A DNA stretch of 64,000 bases from Streptomyces hygroscopicus subsp. hygroscopicus. Its GTDB lineage: Bacteria > Actinomycetota > Actinomycetes > Streptomycetales > Streptomycetaceae. A program made the translations under genes and the position numbers. The DNA is taken from contig NZ_BSSM01000004.1 of NCBI RefSeq assembly GCF_030269125.1, forward strand, positions 456,725-520,724, in the 5' to 3' direction. Every line of letters starts with the position of its first letter. The first letter of the stretch is position 1. Below the pieces are notes generated by a model, which searched no databases, was not told the DNA's origin, and saw only the letters and a program-made list of their open reading frames with translations. Shown piece by piece: positions 37,781-47,517 of this stretch.

Positions 37781-37920
37781 TCGACTACTGGATCCTGAGG
37801 CCCTTACTGCCGGGCACCGACCCGCGCCGGAAGCCGCATCCGCCGTGGGTGGCCCATCGACGCTTGCGGGGCCTGTTGTCTCGCGGGCGGCGGACGGGCT
37901 TGATCACGGGGCAGGCCTGA
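37781..37920 (+). pseudogene. Possible IS5-type transposase N-terminal remnant
   Basis: A frame reading DYWILRPLLPGTDPRRK and then AHRRLRGLLSRGRRTG resembles the start of IS5/DUF4096 transposases (W-x-x-L-x-PLLP, then the DHRRxLDGxLWRLRTG segment). It lacks a start and ends at a stop near 37920, overlapping the end of the SARP gene on the other strand. The match is short and may be accidental. The rest of 37460-37780 shows nothing else. Confidence 0.3.
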
Positions 37921-40786
37921 GACCGTCCGCGCCTGCGCAGGCGTTCTCCAGCGTTGCGAGGCCCTCCACACACTCCTGGACGCGCTGCGGCAGCAGATGG
38001 AAACGGGAGAGGTCGAGGCTGGCCTGCCAGCAGGCGCGGGCGGCCTCCCACTCGCCGAAGTGGTGGTGGGCGCGGGCGGTGACGACCAGGCAGTCGGCCT
38101 CGCCGCCGTAGTCGCCCAACTGGCGCCGGATGGCGAGCGCCTCGTCCAGCGCCGCGAAGGCCTGCGCGCGCTCGCCGAGGTGCTGGAGCGCGGCGCCGTA
38201 GTTCGTCAGCAGGGTCGCCAGGGCAGTCGGCCGGCCCAGCGCGCGCTGCAAGGGCAGGCGGCGGCGGTGCTGTTCGACGGCCCCGGCGTAGTCGCCGGCG
38301 AGCTGGAGCGCGTCGGCGATCCGGCCCAGGACCAGCACCTCACTGTCGGGCAGGTCCAATTGCCGGTAGAGCTCCTGGGAGCGCAGCGCGTACACGAGTC
38401 CCGGCTCGGCGCGTTTGGCCTGGACGTGCAGAGCGGACATGTTGCCGAGGATCGACGCCTGCGCGGTGATGTCCCCGGCCTGTTCGAAGAGTTCGAGGGC
38501 GGTGCCGAGGTTCTCCAGGCACTCCTCGTTGCGGTAGGCCATGCCGTGCGCGACGGCGATCCGCCGGTAGAGCCAGGCCTGTCCCGTCGTGTCGCCGTGC
38601 GCGACGGCGATCTCCAGCGCGCTGCGCAGGGCCGTGTCCCAGATGCCGGTCCACCAGTACGTGTCCCCGTAGCCGAAGAGGCCGACGGCCAGCCGCCACG
38701 CGATGTCGGAGCGGCCGAGGGCACCAGCCCGGGTGATCGCGTGCTGGATCGCGGGAAGTTCGCGGACGTACCAGGCGAGCGCGCTGTGCGCGTCGGCGAA
38801 GGGCGGCAGCGGCTGCGCGGGCTGTTCGGTGAGCGGCGGGGGCGGCTGCGTCTCGCCGACGGTGATCCTCGACGCGTTCTCCACCGCCGCGACGTACCAG
38901 GTCAGCAGCCGCAGTTCGGCGTGCTCGCGCTGCCGCTCGGGCTCCTCCACGCGAACGCGCTCTGCCGCGTATTCGCCGAGCAGGTCGTGCATGCCATACC
39001 GCTCGGGCGCCGGGCTCTGCACGAGGTGGACGTCGGTGAGCAGGTCCAGCAGCCGGGCGGTGTCCCGTACCGGCAGGGCGAGCAGGGCGGCGGCCGCGTG
39101 CGGGGTCACCTCGTGTTCGGGCCACACTCCCAGCAGGCGGAACGCCCGAGCGACGGCCCGTTCTTGCGGCAGGTCGCTGTCGCGCATGGCGACGTAGCTC
39201 ATGCCGATCGTGGCCTCGACGTCCAGGCTGCCGACAGCCAGTTCCGGCAGCCGGCCGGTGCCGGACGACAGCCGGTCGGCGAGCAGCGACAGCGGCCACG
39301 CGGGCCGGGAGGCCAGCCGGCCGCCGATGACGCTCAGCGCGAGCGGCAGCCCGCCGCACAGCGCCATGATCTCGGCCGCGGCTTCCGGCTCGCCCCGTAC
39401 GCGTTCGGTCCCGCACAGCGCCACCAGCAGCATCTCCTGGTCGGCGGGTGTGAGCGGCGGCAGCGGCAGCGGCACGGCGGCGGGCAGGTCGGTGAGGGTG
39501 TGCCTGCTGGTGACCACGACCGCGCAGCCGCCGCTGCCCGGCAGCAGCGGCAGCACCTGGGCGGCGTCCCGCGCGTTGTCCAGGACCAGCAGCATCCTGC
39601 GGTGGGCGAGGACGGTGCGGAAGACGGCGGCGCAGTCGTCCGTGTCCTCGGGCAGCGACGCCTCCTGGACGCCCAGGTCGGACAGGAAGCGGACGAGCAG
39701 GTCACGCGGGCCGCGCCGGCCACCGGGGCCGAAGCCGCGCAGGTCGGCGTAGAGCTGCCCGTCGGGGTAGTCCGCGTGCAGCAGGTGCGCGACATGGACG
39801 GTCAGCGCGGTCTTGCCGACGCCGCCCATGCCCGAGACGACCACCGGCCGGGGGGTGCGGCCGGGCGCGCCCCCGCCGGCGGCGGTGCCGGGGCGCAGCA
39901 GCGCGGCGAGGCGAGCGACTTCGGCGGTCCGACCAGTGAAGAGCCCTGTGTCGGCGGGGAGTTGGTGCAGCGACGGGAAGGCAGGGGCGGAGGGTTCTGC
40001 GGGCGCCCCGGCAGGAGCGGGTACGGGTACGCGCGCGGGTGCGTCCGAGGCCAGCACCTCCTGGTACGCCGCCCGTACGGCCGCCGACGGGTCGACGCCC
40101 AGCTCCTCGGCGAGGGTCGCCCGCAGCCGCGCGTACACCTCCAGCGCCTCCGCCTGCCGGTGCGCACCGCGCAGGGCCAGCATCAACTGCCGGTGGAAGG
40201 CCTCCCGGAGCGGGTGCTCGGCGACAAGTGCCGTGAGCTGCCCGATGACTTCGGGGTGGCGGCCCAGCGCGAGAGCCGCGTCGAAGCCCCACTCCAGCGC
40301 CTGCAGCCGCATTTCGAGCAGTTGCCGCACCACCGGCCCGGCGTCGTCGAATTCGGGAAGGCCGGCGAGCGGCTCGCCGCGCCACAGGGCGAGGGCGGCG
40401 GCGCTCAGGTCCGCCGCCGCGTCCCACTCCTGCCGCACGTGCGCGGCGCGCGCGGCGGCCACGTGGCGCCGGAAGACCTCCACGTCGAACTCGCCCTCCG
40501 CGACGTACAGCCGGTAGCCGTTCGGCACCGCGGTGATGCGCTGCGGCTCGTCGCCGAGAAAGGCCAACTGCCGCCGCAGCCGCGTCAGATGGTTGAACAG
40601 CGAGGCGTCCGCACTGGCCGGCGGGCGCCCGCTCCACAGCGCTTCCTTGAGCGCGTCCTTCGACACCGGCCGGTTGGCCGCCAGCAGCAGCGCGGCAAGC
40701 AGTACCCGGCTCTTGTGCCCCCCGACCGCCCGCTCCTCCGCCCCGTCCCGCACCAACAGCGGCCCCAGCAGCCCGAACGTCGGCAT
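37904..40786 (-). CDS. AfsR/SARP-family regulator with NB-ARC and TPR domains
   Basis: 960 residues. Residues 1-90 are the OmpR-like winged helix (LLGPLLVRDG, KALLWSGRPPASADASLFNHLTRLRRQL). The bacterial transcriptional activator domain covers about 95-245 (AEELGVDPSAAVRAAYQEVL). Next comes an NB-ARC STAND ATPase with P-loop GMGGVGKTA, Walker B LLVLDNARD and GLPLALSV, then TPR repeats to the C-terminus. This is the architecture of AfsR. Such regulators activate antibiotic and secondary-metabolite genes, and AfsR is phosphorylated by the kinase AfsK. A kinase gene lies just upstream in the same direction. Confidence 0.93.
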   Translation of the reverse strand: MPTFGLLGPLLVRDGAEERAVGGHKSRVLLAALLLAANRPVSKDALKEALWSGRPPASADASLFNHLTRLRRQLAFLGDEPQRITAVPNGYRLYVAEGEFDVEVFRRHVAAARAAHVRQEWDAAADLSAAALALWRGEPLAGLPEFDDAGPVVRQLLEMRLQALEWGFDAALALGRHPEVIGQLTALVAEHPLREAFHRQLMLALRGAHRQAEALEVYARLRATLAEELGVDPSAAVRAAYQEVLASDAPARVPVPAPAGAPAEPSAPAFPSLHQLPADTGLFTGRTAEVARLAALLRPGTAAGGGAPGRTPRPVVVSGMGGVGKTALTVHVAHLLHADYPDGQLYADLRGFGPGGRRGPRDLLVRFLSDLGVQEASLPEDTDDCAAVFRTVLAHRRMLLVLDNARDAAQVLPLLPGSGGCAVVVTSRHTLTDLPAAVPLPLPPLTPADQEMLLVALCGTERVRGEPEAAAEIMALCGGLPLALSVIGGRLASRPAWPLSLLADRLSSGTGRLPELAVGSLDVEATIGMSYVAMRDSDLPQERAVARAFRLLGVWPEHEVTPHAAAALLALPVRDTARLLDLLTDVHLVQSPAPERYGMHDLLGEYAAERVRVEEPERQREHAELRLLTWYVAAVENASRITVGETQPPPPLTEQPAQPLPPFADAHSALAWYVRELPAIQHAITRAGALGRSDIAWRLAVGLFGYGDTYWWTGIWDTALRSALEIAVAHGDTTGQAWLYRRIAVAHGMAYRNEECLENLGTALELFEQAGDITAQASILGNMSALHVQAKRAEPGLVYALRSQELYRQLDLPDSEVLVLGRIADALQLAGDYAGAVEQHRRRLPLQRALGRPTALATLLTNYGAALQHLGERAQAFAALDEALAIRRQLGDYGGEADCLVVTARAHHHFGEWEAARACWQASLDLSRFHLLPQRVQECVEGLATLENACAGADGLRPAP

Positions 40787-41512
40787 GTGCCCCCCTTACC
40801 CGCGGGCATTCTAGACCTGGTGCGGACACGGGCCTCCCGGAACGCCACCCACCAAACGCAGCCGCTCCAGCATCACCCCATGCCGCCTCGCTGCCGCCGA
40901 CGACGCGCGCGCAGAGCCTTGCCGTCCCGAGCGCGAACCGGGCCTCACGGCCCGGCGCTTCCGTGCACACGGCTCCTCGGGCTCACGCTCTTTGACCGGC
41001 TGGTGACCGGCGCCCCGCCACGGTCGCTTCGAAGGCGGGCGAACTCTGCGGGGAGCCGAGCCTCGGCCGGTCGCGCAGCGCACTGCACAAGACCGCGAGA
41101 CCGCGCTTTCGCCGGACGGCTTCTCAGTGCCCGGGAAGACCCTTCCTGCCGGAAGCACCAGGCGGCACGCCATGCCACTGCCGACGCGGTCACAGGAAGC
41201 CCGCGCCGGAGACCGTCGCCCCGCGCCCGCCGGGGGCCCGAACAGCCCGTCGAGACGGTCCGGCGGTGTCGTCCCGGCCCCCGCCGGGGGAACCCGCCCA
41301 ACGCCGGTGAAGCCGGCCGTGGTTGCGGAGGTCCCACCGGGCGGGGGAGAGAGAAGGCGGACCCGGCCGCACCACGGAAGCAGCGCCACCCGGTCAGCGG
41401 ATCCCCGGGCGGCTGCCGGACGAGCACGAAACGGCCGGCACCCCACCGGTGTTCCACGCCTGCGCGGCACGTCGCGCGTCACCGCGCGGCCCCGCCGCCG
41501 TACCGGCGAGGG
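40787..41512. other. Intergenic region between kinase and SARP genes
   Basis: About 725 bp. No open frame has convincing codon usage or a recognisable family; those present are Arg/Pro-rich. It must contain the promoter of the SARP gene. No repeat or operator stands out. Confidence 0.5.
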
Positions 41513-43783
41513 CTACCGCTCTGTCCGGCCGCCGGGCCGCGGACCGCCGTGTGCCGCCCGCGCAGGTTCCCCGCGCCCCGTCCGCACCGCGGTGGCCGCG
41601 GCCAGGAGCAGGGCCGCGCAGGCCATGATGTGCAGGCCTTGCGCGGGCCGGTGGACGATGAAGCCGCGGTCCGCCAAAGGGCCCGCGCCGAGCGCCGCGC
41701 CCACCTGCAGCGCCACGAAGACCGTCGCCGCCGCCACCCCGGTCCCTCCCGGTTCGACCCGGCCGGTCGCCACGGCGTACAGCGCCGGCACGCACAGCCC
41801 CGCACCGGCCCCGGTGAGGGCAGCGCAGAACACCGGCGCTGCGCCCAGGACCGGTCCCGACGCCCCGAGCGCGGCGACCACCGCACCGGTCACGATCACC
41901 GCACCCGGCGCCGTCCGGGCCGGCAGCCGCCCGCAGACCGCACCGACCGCCAGCGCGGGGATCACGTAGAGGAGGTCGTCCTGGCCGAGGACGATGACCG
42001 TGGCCACCAGCCCCGCCTGGGCCAGCGTCAACGCGACGAGACCGCCGAGCCGGCGCCGGTCCCTGAGCAGCGCCGGCGGCAGCAGCGGGTCCGCCGCCGC
42101 GGCCTGCCGCCACCCGAAGGCGGCGAGGAGGGCGACACCCGCCGCGTCGAGGACCACGGAAGAAGGCTCCCAGGCGCTGGGCGCCAGCCCGAGGACCAGC
42201 AGGGACAACCCGCAGACGCAGAGCAGCGCCCCGACCCCGTCGAAACGAGCCCCCGCCCGGCGCGGCTCGTCCTCGGGCAGCGCGGCGATCCCGGCCGCGC
42301 CGATCAGCGCCAGGGGCACGGACACGTACAGGGCGGTCCGCCACGGCAGGTCCAGAGCGAGGCCGAGGACCGGTCCGCCGACGGCGGCCGCGCCCCAGAC
42401 CGCGAACGCGGTACGGCGCTGCTGCGGGCCGGTGGACAGGGCGAGCACCGAGCCGAACGCCGCGGCGGTCACCAGCGCGCCGAAGCCGCCCTGCAGCGCT
42501 CGTGCCCCCGTCAGCAGACCGCTGTGGAGACCGCCGGGCGCCACGCCGCCGAGCGCGGAGGCCACCGCGAACCCGGCAAGACCGGTGCCCAGGACCCGTC
42601 TGCGGCCCACGAGATCGGCCAGCCGCCCGGCAGGCAGCAGCAGGCCGCAGAAGAGAGCGAGGTAGAAGAAGACGGCCGCGGTGTCCTGACCGGGGACGGG
42701 CGCGTACCCCTGTCTGACGCTGGGCCAGTTCAGGTTCGTCGTGTTGAACAGCACCATCAGCTGCGCGAGCGCCAGCGGGACAAGGCCCCGCCAGCGGGCG
42801 GGCCTTGCTGCTCGCTCGGACTGCTGATCATCCGCCACGGTGGGCGTGTACGCGGGCAGCCCAGCGTGCGGTTCCGGCCGCGGCGGGGGCGCGTAGTCGA
42901 GCAACTGGGCGGCGTGCCGCCCCAGTTGGGCCAGAACCTGCCCAGGCAGCCACACCCCGTCATCGGCCCCGCCGGTCCGCTCCGCGATCTGCGCGGGGGC
43001 CGGCCGCCGCGCCGGATCCTTGTCCAGGCAGGCCCGGACGAGCCCGGCCAGCGACTCCGGCACGCCGGTCAGGTCCGCCTCCTCCTCGGCGATCCGGAAC
43101 AGATGGGCGTGCAGCGCGGTGTCGGCGGCGCCGAACAGCAGCCGCCCTGTGGCCGCGTACACCAGGACAGCACCGAGGCAGAACACGTCGGAGGCGGGGG
43201 TGAGTTCCTGCCCGCGCACCTGCTCGGGCGACATGAAGCCCGGGGAGCCGATGAGCATGCCGGTGCGGGTGTGCAGGCTGTCGCCGGTGAGGCTGCCGAG
43301 GGCCCGTACGATGCCGAAGTCGATGACCCGGGGGCCGTCCACGGTGACGAGCACGTTGGACGGCTTGAGGTCCCGGTGCACCAGGCCCGCCGCGTGTATG
43401 GCGTCCAGGGCGAGGGCGAGACGGTTCGCGAGGACCCGCAGCGAGTCCTCGGCCAGCGGCCCGAAGTCCTCGGCGACGACGGTGTGCAGATCGGGACCGG
43501 GAATGTACTGCGTCGCCACCCACGGCGTCGGCGCCTCCGTGTCGGCGTCGAGCACCGCGGCGGTCCACTCCCCGCCGACCCGCCGCGCCGCGGCCACCTC
43601 ACGCGCGAACCGCCGCCGGAACTCCGGATGCGCGGCGTACTCCTCCTGCACGACCTTCACGGCCACGGTCCGCCCGGTCTCGGAACGGCCCACGTACACA
43701 AGGCCCATACCACCGGCGCCCAGGCGGGCAATCAGACGGTACGGGCCTATGCGCGTCGGGTCCCCCGCGATCAGCTGCTCCAC
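41513..43783 (-). CDS. Ser/Thr protein kinase fused to an MFS transporter
   Basis: 756 residues from GTG 43783, where the usual GDPTRIGPYRL kinase opening begins. The kinase domain (about 14-275) is complete: glycine loop LGAGGMGLVY (21-30), Lys43 in VAVKVV, HRDLKPSN (136-143), DFG (155-157) and the MSPEQ activation-segment end (184-188). After a 60-residue linker come about 14 hydrophobic segments of a DHA2-like MFS transporter with LPAGRLADLVGRRR (motif A). No stop codon or start signal separates the two. Actinobacterial kinases usually carry extracellular sensor or repeat domains instead, so this fusion is unusual. Downstream is an AfsR-like SARP. Confidence 0.9.
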   Translation of the reverse strand: MEQLIAGDPTRIGPYRLIARLGAGGMGLVYVGRSETGRTVAVKVVQEEYAAHPEFRRRFAREVAAARRVGGEWTAAVLDADTEAPTPWVATQYIPGPDLHTVVAEDFGPLAEDSLRVLANRLALALDAIHAAGLVHRDLKPSNVLVTVDGPRVIDFGIVRALGSLTGDSLHTRTGMLIGSPGFMSPEQVRGQELTPASDVFCLGAVLVYAATGRLLFGAADTALHAHLFRIAEEEADLTGVPESLAGLVRACLDKDPARRPAPAQIAERTGGADDGVWLPGQVLAQLGRHAAQLLDYAPPPRPEPHAGLPAYTPTVADDQQSERAARPARWRGLVPLALAQLMVLFNTTNLNWPSVRQGYAPVPGQDTAAVFFYLALFCGLLLPAGRLADLVGRRRVLGTGLAGFAVASALGGVAPGGLHSGLLTGARALQGGFGALVTAAAFGSVLALSTGPQQRRTAFAVWGAAAVGGPVLGLALDLPWRTALYVSVPLALIGAAGIAALPEDEPRRAGARFDGVGALLCVCGLSLLVLGLAPSAWEPSSVVLDAAGVALLAAFGWRQAAAADPLLPPALLRDRRRLGGLVALTLAQAGLVATVIVLGQDDLLYVIPALAVGAVCGRLPARTAPGAVIVTGAVVAALGASGPVLGAAPVFCAALTGAGAGLCVPALYAVATGRVEPGGTGVAAATVFVALQVGAALGAGPLADRGFIVHRPAQGLHIMACAALLLAAATAVRTGRGEPARAAHGGPRPGGRTER

Positions 43784-44443
43784 AGCAGCAAAGTAGCGGA
43801 ACCGTCCACCGCGGCGACCTCGTTCCAGGAAGGGAGCCGGTCCCGTGCGTCGCGAACCGGCGGCCCGCCGGCCACGGCGAGGACGCGGGCGGCTTCGACG
43901 CCTGCCGCGGCCGGAGAACCGGCAGGGATTCGAAGACGGGTCCAGGCGCGTCCTGCGCACGCCGGCGATGCCCGGCATCCGCTCCACCGAGTGGGGCCCA
44001 CCGGCCGGGAGCGGACGGCATCGCGCGGGGGTGACGGCGTGGAGCGGAACGGCGACGGCCTGGGCGCCCGGCGCCGCCCCGGACCCACGGCCGTGAAACG
44101 CGCCTCGTCGCACGGCCCTTCGTCCCGGGCGACGCCACCGGCACGGCCGCCCGCGCAGATGGCCGGCCACGAGCGCGGCGGCCGCAGGACGACGCCTGTC
44201 ACGACACCGCACGGTTGGGTGAGGGCGCGCGTGGCCGGCGGAGCGGATCGGGGGAACACCGTGTCGGCGTACCCGCCGCGGCGGGCCGGCCGGGTAGCCT
44301 CACGCCGGGCATGGTCCCCGCGGCGCCCACGGACGACAGGAAGCGGCCGAATCCGCACGGGCCGGCGACGGCGTCCGGCCCCGGCCGGGGGGCCGCTGAT
44401 CCTGCCCGGGGAGTGGGGCGGGGGAGCAGCGAGGAGGTCTGTG
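43784..44443. other. Divergent intergenic region, no gene seen
   Basis: About 660 bp between the divergent kinase-transporter and EamA genes. Open frames here are low-complexity and lack ribosome sites, except the GAGGAGG at 44431 belonging to the EamA gene. It should hold both promoters. Confidence 0.5.
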
Positions 44444-45475
44444 ATGCCCCGACCGGCCGGACGCGGCGCCGCCTCCGTGACCCCCGCCGGCCGGCGTATG
44501 AGCCCTGGGCGGCGCCGGACGGTCCGGCCGGGGTCCCGTCTGCCGCGCCGGCCCGCCTGGGGGATGGCGGTCGGCGCCCTGTGCGTGTCCGCTTCCGCGG
44601 TGCTGCTGGGACTGGCCCGGACCGACCCCGGGACGGCGTCGTTCTACCGTTGTGTCCTGGCTCTGCCCGCGCTGGTGGCGCTTGCGGTGCCGGAGCGTCG
44701 CCGGCAGGGGCCGCCGCCCCGCGGGCAGTACGGCCTCGCGCTGCTCGCGGGCGCCGCGTTCGCCTGGGACATGCTGCTGTGGACCCGGGCGATCGCCGAG
44801 GTCGGCGCGGGCCTTTCCACCGTGCTGGTCAACGTGCAGGTGGTGCTGGTTCCCCTGCTGGCCTGGGCGATCGACCGGGAGCCGGTGCCGCGTTCCTTCC
44901 CGCTCCGGGTGCCGGTGATCCTCGTGGGCGTGGTCCTGACCGCGGGGGTGGTCGAGGGCGGCGCTTTCGGCAGCGACCCGCGGGCGGGCACGCTCCACGC
45001 GGTGCTGGCGGCCGTGTGCTATTCGGTGTTCCTGTTCCTGCTGCGGCGCGGTGGCCACAGCGGGTTCGTCCGGCAGCGCTACGTCCTGGTGATCGCCTGC
45101 GCCGCCGTGGTGTCGCTGCTGGCCGGCCGGTTCTCCTACGGGCTGGATATCGCACCGGGCTGGAAGGTCATGGGCTGGCTGCTGGCGGTGGCGGTCTCCA
45201 GCCAGGTGGTGGGGTGGCTGCTGGTCGCCTCGGCCTCACCGAGGCTGAGCAGTCATCTCGGCGCCGTCCTGCTGCTGCTGACTCCGGTGGGCGCGGTCGC
45301 GCTGGGCGCGGTCGTACTCGGTGAACGGCCCACCGTGCTGCAACTGGCCGGCTGCGTCCTGATCCTGCTCAGCGCCTACTGCGCAGCCGCCCGCGAGATC
45401 CGCCCGCGCCGTCGGCCGGACCGTCCGAGCGGCGCGGACGGGAGTGCCTCCGGGCCGGAGGGGACACCGGACTAG
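44444..45475 (+). CDS. EamA/DMT-family transporter
   Basis: A 343-residue membrane protein with about ten hydrophobic segments in two EamA halves (around residues 40-175 and 190-320), each ending in a VLGERP- or DREPVP-like motif at the fifth and tenth helix. GAGGAGG stands 6 nt before ATG 44444, which rules out the longer Arg-rich extension. DMT transporters export amino acids, sugars or drugs; the substrate here is unknown. It is divergent from the kinase-transporter fusion. Confidence 0.9.
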   Translation: MPRPAGRGAASVTPAGRRMSPGRRRTVRPGSRLPRRPAWGMAVGALCVSASAVLLGLARTDPGTASFYRCVLALPALVALAVPERRRQGPPPRGQYGLALLAGAAFAWDMLLWTRAIAEVGAGLSTVLVNVQVVLVPLLAWAIDREPVPRSFPLRVPVILVGVVLTAGVVEGGAFGSDPRAGTLHAVLAAVCYSVFLFLLRRGGHSGFVRQRYVLVIACAAVVSLLAGRFSYGLDIAPGWKVMGWLLAVAVSSQVVGWLLVASASPRLSSHLGAVLLLLTPVGAVALGAVVLGERPTVLQLAGCVLILLSAYCAAAREIRPRRRPDRPSGADGSASGPEGTPD

Positions 45476-46435
45476 AGCATGACCGCAAAGGACGCCGTCC
45501 GCCCCGCCGGCCCCTGACCGGGGTGTGCCCGGCGCTTCGCCCGGACGTCGCCGCCGTCCGCCCGGGTCCGCGGCCACCGGCGCGGGACGGCGCCGCATAC
45601 CGCAGCCTCTCATGGGGGACTTGGCCACCGGTCCGGTTCCCGGCCGTCGGCAATTCCCGGAGCGGCACCGGATGATCAGCTAGGAACCGGCACCGCCACC
45701 GCCGCACCCGCCACGCGCCTGCCCTGCCTTCCAAAGGCCCTCTGAGCGTCACGTCGAGACCGTCGGGGATCTCGTCGACCCGCGCCGCTCCAGCCCCTCC
45801 CGGCGCCCCTGGGCTCCTGGCGTTCCTCACCGCCAGGGCCCTCGGTTTCCTGCGGGTCACCCGGCGTGAGTCCTCGGGGCGCCCTCCCGTGGCTCGTGCT
45901 CGTCCTCGACCCCGACCAGCCGCCACGCAGGGTGGAAGTCGCGGCGGCCGCCGCACGCCATAACGGGTGCGCGGACCACCGGGCTGCAAAAGTCCCGCGA
46001 GAGTCCGGCCCCCGGCTCTCCGGCCGCCCTCCTCCGGAGGACGCGCTCCTCGTCGTCCTCCGCCCTGGCGGAGACTCCTCCACCCGGCCCACGAGCCGAC
46101 GCTCCGCCTCGACGCCGGCGAGGACCGGGCCCGCGGCTTCGGCACGTCCTGGTTGACGCTGCGAACTCCCGCCGCACCGGCGTGCGCTCACCGCTCTCGT
46201 GTTTCGCTGGTTCCCCGCCCGGCCGCACAGCGGTCACCCTCGCGGGTGACGGTGATCATCGCGGACCCCGCTCGGTTGCCCGGCCGCGGCGCTGGACAGC
46301 CGCGCCGGACTGGCGGCACGGAACCTTCACATCATGATCCGCACCGCGGACAACCCCCGTCGCCGTACCCGCGTCTTGATCGACAACAGACCGACACGCC
46401 CTGGTCCTCTCGGACGGGGCAGGTCTCCGACTCGC
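45476..46435. other. Region of about 960 bp without a supported gene
   Basis: Open frames occur on both strands, but none has a ribosome site or recognisable content. One plus-strand stretch near 45890-46000 has fair codon usage (LVLVLDPDQPPRRVEV) and may be a gene relic. The right end contains the operator-like palindromes of the TPR gene. Confidence 0.4.
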
Positions 46436-46466
46436 TATACACAGCGTGTATACACATCGTGCATAG
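46436..46466. promoter_or_regulatory. Overlapping palindromes upstream of the TPR-prenyl synthase operon
   Basis: TATACAC-AGC-GTGTATA (46436-46452) is a perfect inverted repeat. Its right arm begins a second palindrome, GTGTATACAC (46446-46455), and a further GTGCATA arm follows at 46459-46465. They end about 10 bp before the start codon. The AT-rich arms contrast with the genome and would suit a dimeric repressor such as a GntR protein, or overlap the promoter -10 region. Confidence 0.6.
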
Positions 46467-46476
46467 AAAGGGATGT

Positions 46477-47517
46477 ATGTACGGCAAGGCTTTCGCGCCC
46501 GAATACCAGGGCGCCCTGACCACCCTGTCCGTGAACTCCTCCTTGACGGACGTACTCACGGAAGGCATCGAGAAACTGCGCGAGGCCGAGCGGTCCGGAC
46601 ACCCCGCCGAGGCCGCCCGCTGCGGCCTCGCCGTAGCCGAGGCGTACCGGCGGCTCGGAAAGGTACGGGAGGCCGACCGGGCCTGGAAAGCGAGCTACCG
46701 CACCGCTCGGGCGGCCGGCGACACCGCGGCCATGGCGTGGGCGCTGTGGAGCGGCGGCACCCTCGCCCGGCAGCGCGGGGCGTTCCCACTGGCCTGGCGG
46801 CTGCTCGGACTCGCGGCCGAACTCGGCGACCGGGCCGGCGACATCGTCTGCCGGGGCTACTCGCTGGCCGGACTCGCGGAGACCGGCCGCATCCAGGGCG
46901 ACTACGCGGCGGTCGGCCGGCTGCACGAGCAACTGCTGGCCGAGGCCCGCAGGCGCGGCGAGGCCCGGCACACGGTATGGGCACTGGAGGGCATCGCCCA
47001 GATGCACCGCAACACCGGGGACTACGACCGGGCGTACGCACTGTTCGAGGAAGCGGCGGAGATAGCCGAGCGGGCCGACGACCGACGCGGGCACGCCTGG
47101 GCACTGCGCGGCCTCGCGGACATCCTCTCCGTACGCGACAAGGACACCGAGAGCGCGCTCGAACTGCTGTCGCGGGCGGAGGCCGGCTGCCGCGCGATGA
47201 ACCTCTCCAGCGCGCTGGCCTACAACCACAAGATGCGAGCCAACGTCCTGTACCGGGCCGCACATCACGAGGAGGCACGGCAGATGTACGAGCTGGCGCT
47301 GGCGGAGTTCCGCGCGATGAGCGAGCCGCGCGGCGAGGCGCTCGCCCGCCTCGGCCTCGCCAAGTCGCTGGCACGGCTCGGCCGGGACCACGACGAGACG
47401 GCAGCCGAACTCGCCGCACTGGCAAGCTCGTTGGAAGGAAGCGGACTCAAACACGTGCAACGACTGGTGACCCGCGCCCAGGAGGAGTTCGGACTCGACG
47501 CGCAGGCCGCACGGTGA
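46477..47517 (+). CDS. Tetratricopeptide-repeat protein
   Basis: 346 residues made almost wholly of TPR helices (AMAWALWSGGTLARQRGAFPLAWRLLGLA, AHTVWALEGIAQMHRNTGDYDRAYALFEEAAEIAERADD and similar). ATG 46477 has AAAGGG upstream. Its stop overlaps the start of the polyprenyl synthase gene by 4 bp, so the two are made together. Such stand-alone TPR proteins are often found beside prenyl synthase genes in Streptomyces; a scaffold or regulatory role is likely but unproven. No signal peptide or membrane segment is present. Confidence 0.85.
   Translation: MYGKAFAPEYQGALTTLSVNSSLTDVLTEGIEKLREAERSGHPAEAARCGLAVAEAYRRLGKVREADRAWKASYRTARAAGDTAAMAWALWSGGTLARQRGAFPLAWRLLGLAAELGDRAGDIVCRGYSLAGLAETGRIQGDYAAVGRLHEQLLAEARRRGEARHTVWALEGIAQMHRNTGDYDRAYALFEEAAEIAERADDRRGHAWALRGLADILSVRDKDTESALELLSRAEAGCRAMNLSSALAYNHKMRANVLYRAAHHEEARQMYELALAEFRAMSEPRGEALARLGLAKSLARLGRDHDETAAELAALASSLEGSGLKHVQRLVTRAQEEFGLDAQAAR

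Noticed and set aside
37997..45475. A 2492-codon uninterrupted plus-strand reading frame
   Set aside because: It runs antisense to the SARP and kinase genes and only its last 344 codons (EamA transporter) have protein-like composition and a ribosome site.
45866..46156. A 96-codon gene before the TPR operon
   Set aside because: Only a short part has fair codon usage and there is no ribosome site or homologous motif.
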